DNA from: Adineta ricciae
Lineage: Eukaryota > Rotifera > Eurotatoria > Adinetida > Adinetidae
Assembly: GCA_905250025.1 (NCBI GenBank)
Contig: CAJNOJ010000064.1
Span: 1-64,000, forward strand
Direction: 5' to 3'
DNA: 64,000 nucleotides
Both the position numbers and the translations under genes were made by a program. The notes under the pieces were generated by a model. The model was given only the letters and a program-made list of their open reading frames with translations, was not told the DNA's origin and made no database searches. This document shows positions 12,811-26,979 of the stretch, in pieces (position 1 is the first letter of the stretch; every line of letters starts with the position of its first letter).

Positions 12811-15800
12811 CTAAGGTTTAACTATAGCTGGTTGTTGTGCAGATATAGGTGATGTTGGAAATTGAGGAAAGCCATGGGTAAGTGTTGCTAACAATCTAGA
12901 AATCAGACAATAGGTCTTTCATTTCGAAGAAACGTTTAGAATAATCACCGTTTGACATCTGGCGAAATGCTCATAAATTCTCGCGACCATAATTTCAAAT
13001 TTGGATTTCGTACAAGTTCCAAAAAGGTGACTAATAAGCCCCATGGATGCGGTCGATTAGCAACTAATCGTTCAAGTAGAACTCTAGAAGAAAGTAAAAG
13101 TAATAAGTATCATGCGATATGCAAAAGGTTCTCTTCTTACCGGACGATTTGTTCTTGCAAAGCTTCTGAGTTTGCTTCAGCAAATAAATATAAAATTGTG
13201 TAACTAAAATAATGTGTATGTGTATTTGGATATCGCAGATGATTAGCCATAGCATTCAAAAATAAGTATCGTCCTTCAGTATCCAAGTCAACAGCTAAGT
13301 TTTGAAAGATATCCATATGTGCTGTATGTGTTATGGACGACATCAATGGTTGTTTGTTATTGATTGTTGATAAAGCCTGTGTTGCAACATACAGAACAAG
13401 AGCATTCAACATTCGTATGTTATAATGTGAACCAGGATCTGAACCTTGTTGTAAATATGAACGTAATTCTGATAAAAATGTCACTGGTGAACGTGTACGT
13501 AAGTAGGAGTCCAGATTGGATTTGAATTTTGCTGGTTGAATGTTCATCGAGTAGTTGTACGAGATTGTTGGCGTTGTGGAAATGTCATTTAACATATCGA
13601 TTTTGATATTCACTTTGAATGGATCTGGACAACGAATATGTTTGGGAAATGATGATAGAATGATGTTACGTAATTGATGAGATATCAACGGCAAGGAATC
13701 ACAAAATTCGTAATAGTGTTCACATAAAAATTCGGGAAAGTCATGTAGTAATAACATGAATGTTTTGAGAATGCCTTTGTAGTAGGCTTGGAACGATGGT
13801 GTGTTTTCACCGGAACGAATAAATGGTGCGACAAGACGTAAAGCATCGACGAGAAGTAAGGAATACATATTTTGAATATGTCGAGTAAATCGACCACCGG
13901 ATAATAAGAAACGAGACATAAATGTTCGATGTGCAACAATTTCAAGCCAAGCAAATGCAAAGCCAGTGACACGTTGAGGACGAAGAAGGTGTAAGCAATT
14001 GGTAAATGCTAAATAAATGTAGTACATGACGGGATCGTTTGGTAAAGGATTTTCAACATTGGATGTTGAACTAGATGTATTCAATGTGACAGCATTGGTT
14101 GATTCTTGAAAGAGATTTAGAAGGATTCTTTGATAAGCCAATGGATGGAAATGATCGCCTTGTTCTTCATGATCCAGAAAGCAGAGTGCAGCAATGAGAC
14201 CTAATATACAATTGATTAAATGTATTCGCGTCGCATAATTATTGTTATCAGATGTTTGCGTTGTTAACAAGTATAAAAATCGACATAGAGAATCAATTCC
14301 TTGATGACAACGAATATATTGCGGTTGTTGCTGAGCAACTGCCGATGAACTTTGACGTATAACATCGTAGACGTTATTAACGCATAGTTGAATGGTAGTA
14401 CGAAGAAATTTTGCAATTGTGTCGTCTGAACGAAAGATTCCTTGATGTGTCATCTAAAACAACAGAAAACGTTTGTTTCGATTCGCTCGAATCAGCATCA
14501 TCAGTACGAACTTGATTGAAGAATTCTGGGAAAGCTTGTTGTTGGGTGATTCGATTCGTCTGCGTCATTGTCAGCACTACCCAATCATTCAGAATACCTT
14601 TGGCTTTGTTAACAATCGTTGCTGTTTCGATATCATCAATTGATAAATACTTCATGCCGTTATTGATCACTGACAAAGATAAAATCGCCAATTTATCGAC
14701 TTTGTTTTCATTTATATCATTCAATGACGTGTAGTTCAATCGGATGATTTCCAAGAGATCACGTACAGCTTCAGCTGGCTGTTTACCGATCAAGGAAATA
14801 CGATGGAGCGAATCAAGTGTCGATGCAATATCGCTATCGGAACAACACGGCTGTTCGATCACACAGTTTCGAAGAAAGTTTACGGCGAAATGAAGCGCAG
14901 AATTGTTTCCGGCGTCGATTAATTGTGAAATGTGCATATCGATTTGTCGAACATCCAAAAGACGTGTACGAATGAGATGGTGTACAGCGAAGATATTAAA
15001 TTTAATATCATTTGAACATTCTAACCATGATTTCGTTAACTGTTTGTTGATCACTGCCAAGTGCAGTCGGATTTCAATCAATAGTTTTAAGACATTCATA
15101 TGAATTGTTTTAAAACGTTCGAAATTTTCATTATCTTGAATTTGTGATTGAATGGTATAATGTTCAAGAAAGTTGTATAAAATAACGTTCAAAAGACTTG
15201 TTAATGCCACTTGAGGGCCATTAGCTGATGTTTGATTTTGTAAAGTTGTTCGTAAAGCGTTGACTGTTTCTAGCAAACGTTGTAATGCTGTAGTGAATAG
15301 GCCGTTGTGTTGACTTTGAATAGTTTGGTCAATTTCAGAAATAATACGATCCCAAACAGAAGGAACACTATCATCCATCTAGATGATTGCATGTGATTAG
15401 AATAATTTTTTTCGAAGACAAAGAACTTACTGTAACTAGATCGCGTTTTTCGCTATCGTTTGGTTTGAAACCTGGGATGAAATGAACAAAATCTTCATAA
15501 ATAGCTAGCTGATGGGATGAAAACGGTCCGTAGTGTAGTCGAATTTGTTCAGGTAACTTTTCATCGTTACTGTTGGGAGCAATTGTTAACTGTCTTCCTT
15601 CGGCCCGGCAACGTTGTCGTAATTCGATTTCACTTGCTAGACGTTGATCGATAATTTGAATGGCACGACTGATGGTTATACGTTGTAGAAGGCAACAGCA
15701 TAATTCAATGTTAGAAGTGGCAATTTCGGTGGCTGCTTGAAGAATCATTTCGCTTGTCGCCTGTTCTGTTGAATTTGTTGGCGCTGTTTGAGAAATGCCA

Positions 15801-18800
15801 AGTGCAGAATGAAAATGAACTTTAATAAACGATAGAATTTGTTCTTGTAATGGTGCACGAGCAGTGATAAGAACGAGGCCACTGCTAAGGTAAGCAACCA
15901 TGTTTCGTGCTGACGTACGCAATTGTTGCTCGTCAGGATTTAAAACGAAATCTTTACGGACAATCTGTTCAGCGGCAGTTGTAGCCACCTTAAGTGAACG
16001 TTGAACTGTTTGGAAGCTTTCATTAATAGCTTGTTCAATGGGCGTATAGACATGGGTCTTAAGATTCGGATGAAGTCGGAAAAGTGCAATGTTCGAATTG
16101 ATTTTCAACATTGAACTTAATGATTGAAATGTTGATGGTTTAAAATCAGATAAACGGTACTGTGGCTCAGGTGCGGCCGTAACGGCTGTTGCTGCTGTTG
16201 AAGTCGATGATGCCGATGAAACCGAGGGTTGTGACGATGGATTAACAGCGAGCGCTGGTGGAACTGTCGGAACCGGCATGGATAGTTGTTTTTCCAGCTT
16301 GTCGAAATATTCTTTATTGATCAATATATTGTGAATAGGAAGTTCCTAATAAAAGGAGCGAACGTGTTTTTCTCTTCAACTGTTATCCAACACTTACATT
16401 CAGTTGAATTTCTAATTGTTTACAAAGAACTTCGACTTCGAATTTCAAATTCAATTTAAAATCCGGTAATCCATGCATTTCTGCTAGGACAGACATGATA
16501 CCCATCAGCCACGGGTTCGGTTGTTGAAAGATCTAGAATGGGAAAACATGGAATTGATGAATTCGTTCTCTTTTAGCAGCTTACTTTGCTTTTTGTACAG
16601 GATTCCAAGATTTTGGAAACGAACGGAACCACATACAATAATTCTTGTGGGCCTGTATGATACGCTTCGATGATTAAGGATTTAATTTCCAAGTCCTAGA
16701 AGTACAAAGACAAAGAATTCTTTCAATGGACTCGGCCATAATAATACCGTTGAAAGAATTGGCTTATTTCGTCCGATAGTAATCATGCCAAGCCAATGGC
16801 CGAGATTTTTCAATAATGTACGATCGGGAATATTGTTGATTTGTTTATCGCTTAATAGAAGAATCTGAAAATGACGAAACGTTTGATTATCGCGAGAGAT
16901 TTGAAAAATGAAATGATGTACCTTGATATTTCGATGTGTTTCACTCAATACAGCATCGAATAGCATGACCATGTTTAAAGTATTAAGAAGACCAGCGTAC
17001 AATGAATGAAAATTGTGCTCCAATGAGACGCGTTTAATGACTAAATATTGCGCGACCCATTTCCATAATTGTTCATCATTGTTCAAGATTTCTTTCAATT
17101 CTTGTGCCTTTTGTGGAAGATTGGAGAGTGACAAATTATTGAATGTAAATGCCACTTTATCACTAATCTGTTCCGGTGGTTGTTTCACTCGAACGAGATT
17201 ATAACTTGGATCGTTAATCAACGTTCGAATATTGGCATTTTGTGTCAGTGATGGCTAAACAAACCATATAATGAGATAAAAGTGTATTTCGAATAATACA
17301 TACGCCTTTTTGCGAAGGAATATCTCGTCCAATTGGATTGAATTGTTGTGTCGATGGTTGTACTGGAGGTGGTGGTTGAGCAGTCGTGACTGCTGGTGTG
17401 CTATTCATTCGAGCGAATATATGCGAATGTGGACTTGTAGCCACTGGCGGCGTGGGGAGATTCGATGTCGGTGTTAACGTTCGTAACGGATCAAATGCTT
17501 GAACGATCGATGCTTTCGCGTTATTTTCGAGATAATCACGGATTGATGCTGGTATTTCCAAATATGTTGGTGCCGCTCGCACAGCTTGCAGCAATGCTGA
17601 TTGTTCACGGATTCTAAACAAAGAAGAGAGATAGGAAGTATATGTAACGAAAAATGAATATTCCGATTGAGTCATGCTATTCGATGTATGTGAGTAGGAA
17701 TAAACATGTGTGATAGTAACTGAGAGTTTGAAAATATTTCTTTTTGTTAGAAGGTTTTCGTCACATGTTTATTGTCGTTCCTTATCGGATATGAATCAGA
17801 TTTTACAGCGAATTTTACGTGTGCATGGTGTTTGTTAGCCAATGAAAACTTACCGCGATTTGCATCGATCCAGTGCTGTCACAGCAAATTTCCATAATGG
17901 TGTGTCCGATGATTTTCTCAAACCTTCGAGCATGACTCGAAAGGCGGCAAATAGCACTTGATTTTGAAATAGGCCACGTTCGAATAATCCTCCAAATAAC
18001 TGTGCTGTAAGTAGTAATTCTCTTTCTGGATATTGAGAATAGAATTTGTATTCTTCGAATAAATTTTTAATACCATTTTGAAAAACTTCCTTTAAAAGAT
18101 GAGTGGGACAAACGGTGCACGATTTGAATATTTAATTCGGCACTTACTCTTTCGCGTAGAATAGGCGATTCTTTACATTTTTTCAGTATATCCAGAAATT
18201 CATCAACAGATATGGGTGGCGGATTCGTTGTTTTCGAGTATAAGCGCTTGAAATAAACATCAACATCGGAAATTTCATTCATTGGTGAAAGATCATTAGT
18301 CGCTGAACCTTATGCAGAAAAGAATAAAAAATAAGTTCGCAGAGAAAGAAGAAAAGAAACAGAATTGAAAATTCTCTTACTTTGATCCATCGTTATTTTC
18401 TATGAGATATCTTGACTGAAATTTTCTCTGCAGTTTTATTCGATCATCGTCGAATAGATGTATGTATATAGGCCCTCGATAATGATGAGCGAATAAGACT
18501 AGTGCATGATTTTGTCAAAAAAAAACTATACTAGTTTATAATGGTAAATGTTTGGACGAATCTCGTTTTTTCTCTTTTCTTTCTCTTTCTCTCGACCGCG
18601 TTGTTTTGTTCTCGTTCTTTGGTTAGCTATTTCTATCGACATATACATCCTCTACTATGGATGCTGTTTCGTGCAATGTAAAAAAGCGACAATCGAGAAA
18701 AATGATTTACTTTGTAACGGACGAAGCTGAGTTGGTAATGATGTTGTAGCTGCTGGCGGAGGTGTGAATGGATGAGCAAGAGGATTGTGTAATGTATCGG

Positions 18801-21521
18801 GACGAGTTGGATTTATATTATTCAGAATTTTTGCAGTTGCAATCATTGTTTGAATTTCTTGGATTAAGTCAGGATTTGTTAACGATGGCAATGCTAGTTG
18901 AAGAACAGTTAAGAGAATGCTAATGATTTCAATGTTGACTATCGGTTTATAATTTGATTCATCTTTGGAAGATAATTGCGGAGCTTTCTTGCGTAAATAT
19001 TGAACTGTAGTTTGAATAAATAGTTCCTAAGGAGAGAATAACAGTTAAAATTCCTTAAAATCAAATAAAATTTCTACTTGATGGTCGCGTAGCTTATCAG
19101 TTAACCATTTATCTAATTTTAAGTAGCCACGTTTTGACGCTAGACAAGCTAAATCAAGAATGAATGTGATCGGTTGTGCTGCAAGCAGGATTGGTAAGGC
19201 TTTTAAGTCTTGGACAATTTCTAATACGCGACCAAGTCGTTGCTGTTGTTCATTATCAGTCGAACGGTTATACCAGTCAGCTAATGATGTTAATAATGTT
19301 GTTCGCAATGCTGCTGTGTGCTGCTACGAAAAGCGCAAAAGCATCGTTGCTGATTCAATTCTATTGACGACTTTCTATCTTACTTGAGAATTCCACATGT
19401 AGTTAAGAAGTGGATTGGCATTCGGACTCGTGGCAAGAAATGTTGGAATTATCAGTTGTAATAATTCTTGTTTCAACGTCGTCCAAATGGTCTAAATAGA
19501 TCTCATTGTTTGTCGGATGGAAGAAACCGGCAAAAACTTACATGAAGTTGTAACAATCCCAAGAAGATTAATTCACCGGAACGTTGAATACCGTGTTTAA
19601 AAATTTCCAACACGATGGGATATAGACCTGTATCGGCAATGCGTAACAAACATTCGATTAAATTCAACGAACGCCTAAACAAAATCAATTGATTCGACAC
19701 CGATCGTATAGAAAACATTCCCTTCTCACCATGTCCATGTTTCTTTTGAGTCATCGAGGGGATGTTTCAAACAATCAATCAATACTGGACGAGCTGGATG
19801 ATCACCGAAACAGAAAACATCCGGGTAGCGAATTGCTTGGGCGAACCATGATAACTAGAGTTGACAAGATATGAGCGTAGGTGTTTCAGACGGAAATTTT
19901 TCGTTGATTCACCTGTCCTTCAGCATTGTTCCATCGTCCGTAGAGTAAATCAATATATTGTTCTGTTGGCAGCGCACGTCGGAGGGCGGTGACTAACAGT
20001 ATCAGTGCCTGTCGGTCGCGGACCAAGAATCCCGGATGATCCAGCTCTTTGACCACATCTTTCCAATTCACTGATGGAACCTACAAAAAAAAGACGATTT
20101 ACTTAAATGTATGCATTCAAAGAATTGCACCTACTAAATCATTGATTGCAATGACAAATGTGTCAACATTCCATGTTTGTGACGATTGTTTATCACTATT
20201 TGTATTCATTTCAACGCCATTGACATCCTACATCAATACATGTATGTGGCCATCAGCTCGAGAAGATAATGATGCTTTTGCGAGTCGACTTACGTAGATG
20301 CGTGTATTCTCAGTAAGCCCTGAATGTGTTTTAATCATTGCGGCAAGCATTCGAGCAATAGTCGATGACTTTAATTCTTGCAAACCAAAATGAACTAATG
20401 CATTTCGGCAACCTTCAACCGACGCGGTAAAATCGTAGCCCATTTCGAGAATGACATCCGATAAAGAACCGTCCATTTGCCACTACGGAATCGAAGTATG
20501 AATGGCTCATAAGATCATTTCTGTGCACTCACCACGGATGCTGAGAGATTATTGGAATCTGAGAACAATTGATTCGATGCAAGATCTTTTGATGTTGTAT
20601 TCGATGGATAAAGTATCGGAAGAAGAAATAGTGAACTATTTGTACCAATGCGTTCGATTGGATATTCTAAATCACCGATCGAATAGAATAAATCATCTCA
20701 TGGGAAAATTGTCAAACCTTTTCTTATTAAACTCAAGAATTGTTCATACTGTTCAGCTGTAATTACAGATGAATCATTCGATGCATAAGCTTGAAGTTGC
20801 ACAACAAACGAATGAAGAACTTCATTGGGTAAATCACCTAGTTGAGTTTCTCCTAGAACAATCCGAACATGAAATAGAAAGATTATATAAAAAGAGACTC
20901 TACCAGTTGATTCAATGGTCGCTTTGATGAATTCCGGCAAACATTTTTGTAGATGATTATGAGCTAATGTTTGCAATTCAATATGTGTCGAATTTTGCAA
21001 AGCCAGAGCGAAGAGAAGTTCTTGAACAGAACTTAATTTGAAATATTTACTCAACGAGGTAAAATATTCAGTCGACGATGGCGATAATTTGATTGACTAA
21101 TCACACCGGACAAATAGACATTCAGCTGGAAAAATTTCTACGTACCTTTTGTGTCAATACTGAATCGAAAGCATAGCAGATTAATGTCACAAAATTTGAC
21201 TTTGCTAACAGCAATGGAATCTCTTGTAACCAATAGTTCAGATGGAGATTTTCCGAATGTTTCGATCCCGATGAGATCTCTTCGAAAAATTGTAGATCCA
21301 AATAGCTAACTAACGTTCGATAGAAGTATCGTTCAGCTTCGAATCCATATTCAGCTATGAGCTAGAAGAGACAAATGACGTTGAATATGAAAAAAGACTG
21401 ATTCAACAACAAGATTTACGTTGGCTATTTCAATTTGTGAACTTTTGAAATTGTTTTTCGATAGATTTTTCACCGTATAAGGTATTTGAGCGAGTGCTGC
21501 AGACACTGCATCCAGATTCAT
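12811..21521 (-). CDS. CNOT1: CCR4-NOT transcription complex subunit 1 (scaffold)
   Basis: Scaffold of the CCR4-NOT mRNA deadenylation complex. Start ATG at 21519-21521 gives [17 protein letters not shown], matching the animal N-terminus; the stop is at 12811-12813. In order along the protein: HEAT-type N-terminal region ([31 protein letters not shown]), the CAF1-binding MIF4G region ([33 protein letters not shown]), the DUF3819/CNOT9-binding region ([13 protein letters not shown] [18 protein letters not shown]), and the C-terminal NOT1 domain ([39 protein letters not shown]). About 25 short introns break it. The extreme C-terminus ends [14 protein letters not shown] and differs from vertebrate CNOT1. 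Frame is continuous where checked. Confidence 0.95.
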
Positions 21522-23019
21522 TGTTTCAACGAACGATCGAATCTGATGACGGCAATGGTTCGGTTGAAAGCCGATCAATACGTTTTGACAGTATTCAGAT
21601 AATATCTATAGAGAAAAATCAAAACGAATTAATTGAAAAGCAATCAATTCATAGCACGTGATAGAAAAGATCAAAAACAAATAAATGAAAAAATACGTAG
21701 GAAAAAGTCGACTATTCGTTCTACGCTTTAATCATTCTATAAAGCGCTTGCGCAATTGGTTAGAAACATTTCTCAACGATTCGCAAGACACAGATCTTTT
21801 TATCGACAAAGAAAGCTGAATTTTCGTGTATTTTACAATCAGAAACGTAGTTTGCGTTCAAACGATGTGAAAATCTTCTTACAAAACGTACGACTTCATG
21901 CTTTCAACGATAGATGTCGCTCTTTTATGGTGAAACTGTCTTGCGAATGTATAGCTGCTTCCAAGCATTTTAGACACGAATCATCATCTGATATAGCCGA
22001 ATAAGTGAAACAAATGATCTCACTCGTCTTTAAACTTCGGTATTGATTTTATAGTCTCAGGATGTGAATACCTTGCCCGCAATCTGTGCAGCAGCCGAAG
22101 AACACAAGATAGCAAGTAAACGAACATTGACTGTTCATTATTTGTGCATTTATTATAATAATTTCCTCTTCTAAGTGTCTTTTCCCTGAGCAATTTTTAG
22201 TCAACATACGTGTTTAATTTACGTGATTTCACACTTCAATCTCTTGATTCGGTCTTTGATAAAGGGAAGCATATGGAATTCACACGCAAGATTATCCGGA
22301 AATCAGTTTCTTTCCTTTTGCTTTTATAATGTGTGATAGGATGGTGTGTAGAATCAATGGCATTTTATTAGCTGTATACATATGGTAAGATCCTTCTTTT
22401 ACAGCAGCTATGGTGACTGGGTTTTGTTTGTCTTAGGAGAGATGAAGAACAAGAAAAAGCTGCTTTGACATTTTTTTATTGTAATTAATTTTATATGTGG
22501 ACGTCATTTCTCATTATGAAATTTTCTCTTCTTTGGGGACAAAAATGAAAGAGAGAAAGTATATTATGCTACATAGACTAGATGTCTTGTAGGCGTGAAA
22601 AAATCAGTCAAAGGCGAGAAGTCATCAAGGATTGAATTTGTACAAACGGAAATTCTCGACTGATATTGAGATGTCAAAAAATGGTCTTGTAGTAGATATG
22701 GACGACTTTCATAGCACTAATAACTGTCATGATTTTAATGCTGAGTATAACATTACATAAAAGGTCCTATCTTAACATCAATTACTTTTACTTGATGGTT
22801 TTCATTAATAACAGAAAATGTGTTGTGCATCGCTATTTTCCCTCTTCGTTATACGTCAGAACTATGTTCCTCGGGAGGTTGATAAGAAAAAAATCGTTGA
22901 GTTCTGTTTTCATCATCGGTGTTACCATTCCATCGACAATAAAGGAGAAAAGAATGCATCTGACTCATTTGGTAAGAGTCGCACAAGCAGAAAAAGGTGT
23001 GTAATACAAACATAACTTC
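21522..23019. other. Intergenic between CNOT1 start and hydrolase gene
   Basis: This holds the CNOT1 upstream region and the upstream region of the plus-strand hydrolase. Short open stretches at 21756-22004 and 22729-23015 have basic or low-complexity translations and no supporting splice structure or recognised domain. No RNA gene or repeat was recognised. Confidence 0.5.
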
Positions 23020-24392
23020 ATGCCGATATTGTCAAAAAGTAAGAATAATATATGTGGATACGTTGACGACAACTGGCAGAGTATTCAAGCTGCTTTTGAG
23101 CAAAATTTCATCGATGAATTGGATATTGGTGCAAGTTTAAGTATTTATCATCATGGTAAATGTGTTGTGGATCTCTATGGTGGTTGGATAGATTTTGAAA
23201 AGAAAGCTCAACCTTATATATATGATACATTGCAATTAGTTTTCTCCACGTCGAAAGGAATATTGAGTGCGGCAGTAGCGCTCTGTGTCGAAAGGGGATG
23301 GCTTGAATATGATGCAGCAATTGCGAAATATTGGCCCGAGTTTGGTGCAAACGGAAAAGAAGTAAGTTTAGATTTTAGTAAAACGAGTTTGATATCGTCA
23401 GCGGTGTTTTTTGGTTTATTAAGATGATTACCATTGGAGATCTATTAGCACATCGAGCAGGTTTACCATACATCAATCGATCCGTAACGACAGATGAAGC
23501 TTGCGACTGGTCGAAGATGATTTCATTGTTGATCAATGAGAAACCTCATTGGATACCCGGATCTACTCATGGATATCATGGCCATACAACTGGATATATT
23601 GCAGGCGAATTGATACATCGTGTTGATCCTCAGCATCGTTCGTTTGGTCAGTTTGTTCGCGAAGAAATCGACTCGGAATATTATGTTGGTTTAACGGATG
23701 AGACAATCGAACAACGTGTGGCACCTCTTTATGAAATCCCAGTAAGAGAAAACAGGCAGATGTTTCTATTTGAAGTTTTTGAAAATGATGTAGACTCAAA
23801 CGAAAGAAACAGATTCACAAGCTGAACAAACGTTGACATGCAGTGGTGCGCTTCCTCTAAATCAACCAACAATGATCTATAACAAGGCACGCATTCACCG
23901 AGCGCAATTACCAGCTGTCAATGGAATCACAAATGCTCGTTCGTTAGCTCGAATCTACAGTCGACTCATTGGTGACGTCCATGAAAACGGAACAGTCACC
24001 AAACGTCTTCTTAATGAAAAGACTTTATCACAAGCAATACAAAATGTAACACCTAATGGTGAACTTGATCAAGCTTTATACGGAATACCAACCGATTTTA
24101 GTAAAGGAGGCTTTCAGATATATGGTGATGCGTTTCAAATATTCGGCGATAGTGTCTTTGGCCACACTGGTAAGTATATGAATACATTTACGTGTATACT
24201 GACACATATTTTTGTTTTTTCGATGTAGGTTATGGCGGTAGCTGTGCTTTTGCGTATCCTCCTAACGAATTAGCGTACGCTTATGTATGCAATCAACTCA
24301 ATCCGCTTTCATTGACAGTTGATATTCGAACTACACGCATTCTTCGAATAATCGAAGAGATACTGAGATGTCAAGAGTCGTCGATTAGTTAA
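23020..24392 (+). CDS. Beta-lactamase-fold serine hydrolase (class C / S12 family)
   Basis: Four exons from ATG 23020 (MPILSKSKNNICGYVD) to TAA 24390-24392. Joins at GKE/MITIGDLLAHRAG, IP/TQTKETD (intron about 23744-23795) and HTG/YGGSC are all in frame. The active-site SxxK is STSKG in the first exon, a Tyr motif YHGHTTGYIAGEL follows, and the third motif is GHTGYGGS, equivalent to KTG/HTG. These fit serine esterases and LACTB-type proteins. There is no signal peptide or membrane segment at the N-terminus, so it is probably cytosolic. The natural substrate cannot be told. The family is abundant in bacteria and patchy in animals; introns show it is a resident eukaryotic gene. Acquisition by transfer is possible but unproven. 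Confidence 0.85.
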
Positions 24393-25143
24393 TAAATAGA
24401 ACTGATTGATTTAATCTTATAAAAATAATCAATTATTGTTAAATACTCATTATTCAATCGAGATTTATCAGATGTGTAACATCCGAAGAGTGAATATTCT
24501 CTTGAGAAGGCAAAAAAAGAGGAAAATTATTATCTATCAAACTAATACAAAGGAACAAGGTTGTCGACTGTAAAAAACATGCAACCCATTCTTACAGAAT
24601 GACAGAACAAACAAGAAAAAAAAAAGAATTTTTGTGATATTTCGTTGCACAACATCATTTTCTGTAGAGAAACCAGACTACTGATGTATAATATAGGAAC
24701 ACGAAGTGAGTCGCTGCAGACGAATCTCTATACTCTGCACACAGGATAAGGATATCGATATTTTATTATTCCTTTTTCTCGCGTTCACAGATAAAAATTG
24801 ATAAAATTTAACTCCTAAAGATGGTAGTCTGATCGACTTACTACGTGAACATAATACGAAAGAAAAGTACTATGAATTATAAAGATTAATCAAATTGATG
24901 ACTACTCTGTTAATCTCCTTTTTTAGAACAAATCCAACTCACATCTTGTCACAATGTTTCAGATTAAAACTGTGATGTTTAACCATTAACATCATATAGA
25001 TACTGAATACCCTCGAGTCAGCTTTCTCTCTTTTTAGTACAACACCACATCGCCGCAGTCATTAATTTCTTGTTAAGACACATTTTTACTCCATTCTTTT
25101 CATCGATAGCAGAATTGGTTCCCTATCCTAACTCTCGATCAAC
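24393..25143. other. Intergenic, no feature seen
   Basis: AT-rich DNA between two plus-strand genes. No reading frame, RNA gene or repeat was recognised. It presumably holds the promoter of the fucosyltransferase-like gene. Confidence 0.5.
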
Positions 25144-26889
25144 ATGGTATATTATACAACTCGTTCGGGATGTCGAAAATTGATTTTAATGATCTGCTCG
25201 TTATTCATTTGCTATTTTTTGTATAGACATCTTTCTCAACCAGGGCATAAATCTACTTCAACTGTTGCTATCTCTCACACATCTTCCTCATCATCAAATG
25301 TTCGTACACATGACTTTCGTCTCTATCCAGAGTCTCGTGCTGCACATGAATACAACGCTATACAAATCGATAATATCGCCAGTAGCATGTTCCACGCTCC
25401 GAAAACTTTGCAGGAAATCGATAGTTCCAAACTGTTAGCATACTCGGAATCTACATTTCGTTCGGCATCATTTCCGATCATTTGGCTTGATAGTAAAGGT
25501 GACGTACACTGGAACTACGCTGCTCAATATGAAACACTGAATTATCTATTAGAAAAACAATTTCCTCAGGAAAAACTTTCCACGTGTCTTTCTCGACAAC
25601 TATTTATTTTAGAACAATGGTCAATGGGTTTTTTCAGTCGTCACCATTGTTTTATTGAACATTTCGGACAAACCTTATATTCACCGTCGATGACCTTACT
25701 GTTACCGCGACGTTTTGCTACTTCGAACGCTGCACCGGAAGATATCACGAAGGAAGGAACAGTTCGTCATTTTCAATCTATCTCTCTTTGTTCGTCCCAT
25801 ATAACGCATCCAGACTTGAAAGTCTTACACGATCAGTTGAGATCAACTGGATCGGGATCATCGGCTATCAAAGTGATCAATCATGTTCATGAGCTACTCG
25901 AACGTGATGAAACGAAAATTCGATTTAAATATAGTCGAGAAATATGGAAATTTGGGTATGATCATGTGCCACACCGACGATGGCTATTCGATCGAGATCG
26001 AAATGAAACGAAAAAATCACTTACTTATCATTCACCAATACCACTCTTGATCAATCATTCCAACGAACATATTTATTACGATCAGAGTCCTTCATTTGAT
26101 CCGTCGAAATGGATTCCAAGAAATGTACCTCAAGCATCGCCCATAGATGTTCTCCCTGGTTAGTCGAGTCGTTTCGAATTTCACACATTGACTGAGATGT
26201 GTTTTTATGTAGGTTCATCGAAAATTATGACCGTTCAAGATAAGATCTTCACTTCATTTCTTCGTTATATGTTTTTACTATTTTTCTCTCCGCTAGCTCC
26301 GCGTATTCAAACTTCGGCCAAATTATTAGCTCATTATTGGTCTGAACATTTATCTAGTAAATATCATCAACCCTATAAAGAAGCTTTGTCAAAAATGGCT
26401 GTTATGTTTATTCGTCGAGGGGATAAAATGCCTGAAGATTCATTTTGGCAAAAACATAAACAGTGGAGAAATATTTCCATGTATGTTAAAGGTATCGTTA
26501 ATGAAGAAGAACGTCGTCATATGAAATATACGACGATATTTGTCATGACTGATGATCCCAGCGTCATGAGTTCGATCATAAACTATGCACAAACTGGTTT
26601 AAGAACAAGTCAGAAGGATGAACCGTATGCCCGTGAACATTTACATGGGCGAGATATTCTATACAATGTTTTCGCTCCTCAATCATGTGTTGATCCGTTG
26701 GTTCGTGTGGGCTTCGATCAATTCCTTGCTGATGTTCAGTTTGTTACTGAACATGCATCACTTGTTGTTGGACATACAGATTCGAATGTTGGAAGATATT
26801 TAGAAGAAATTATCTATGTTAATCGACAGCATAATCCGAATGTCCAAACGTTAACGCATGTTATCAATGCGCCTGATACACTCGAGTAA
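25144..26889 (+). CDS. Fucosyltransferase-like type II membrane protein (GT23/FUT8-like)
   Basis: Two main exons (25144 to about 26158, and about 26212 to 26889), joined across a GTTAGT...TATGTAG intron. The N-terminus has a short cytosolic part, one membrane anchor (LILMICSLFICYFLYRHL, residues 13-30) and a Ser/Thr-rich stem, the layout of Golgi glycosyltransferases. The second exon carries MFIRRGDKMPED, matching the donor-binding HxRRxDK region of FUT8-like enzymes, then TTIFVMTDDPSVM and ASLVVGHTDSNVGRYLEEI, equivalent to the final conserved block. This points to GDP-fucose binding. It lacks an obvious SH3 tail seen in FUT8. The exact linkage made is unknown. The gene is convergent with the next one, with 90 bases between stops. 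Confidence 0.7.
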
Positions 26890-26979
26890 AGTCTAGTTTT
26901 TTTTTAAAGATCGTTCATATTTATTAAATAAAACTGCAAGTTTTCCGCATAGAAAAGAAAAGGAGCGAATGTTTCTGAA

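Noticed and set aside
21522..21620. N-terminal extension of CNOT1 (ILSEYCQNVLIGFQPNHC)
   Set aside because: Open and preceded by an acceptor-like CTATAG, but [10 protein letters not shown] aligns with the normal CNOT1 start, so the extension is probably 5' UTR.
21756..22004. 82-codon basic plus-strand frame upstream of CNOT1
   Set aside because: Arg/Phe-rich odd composition, no neighbours in frame; probably chance.
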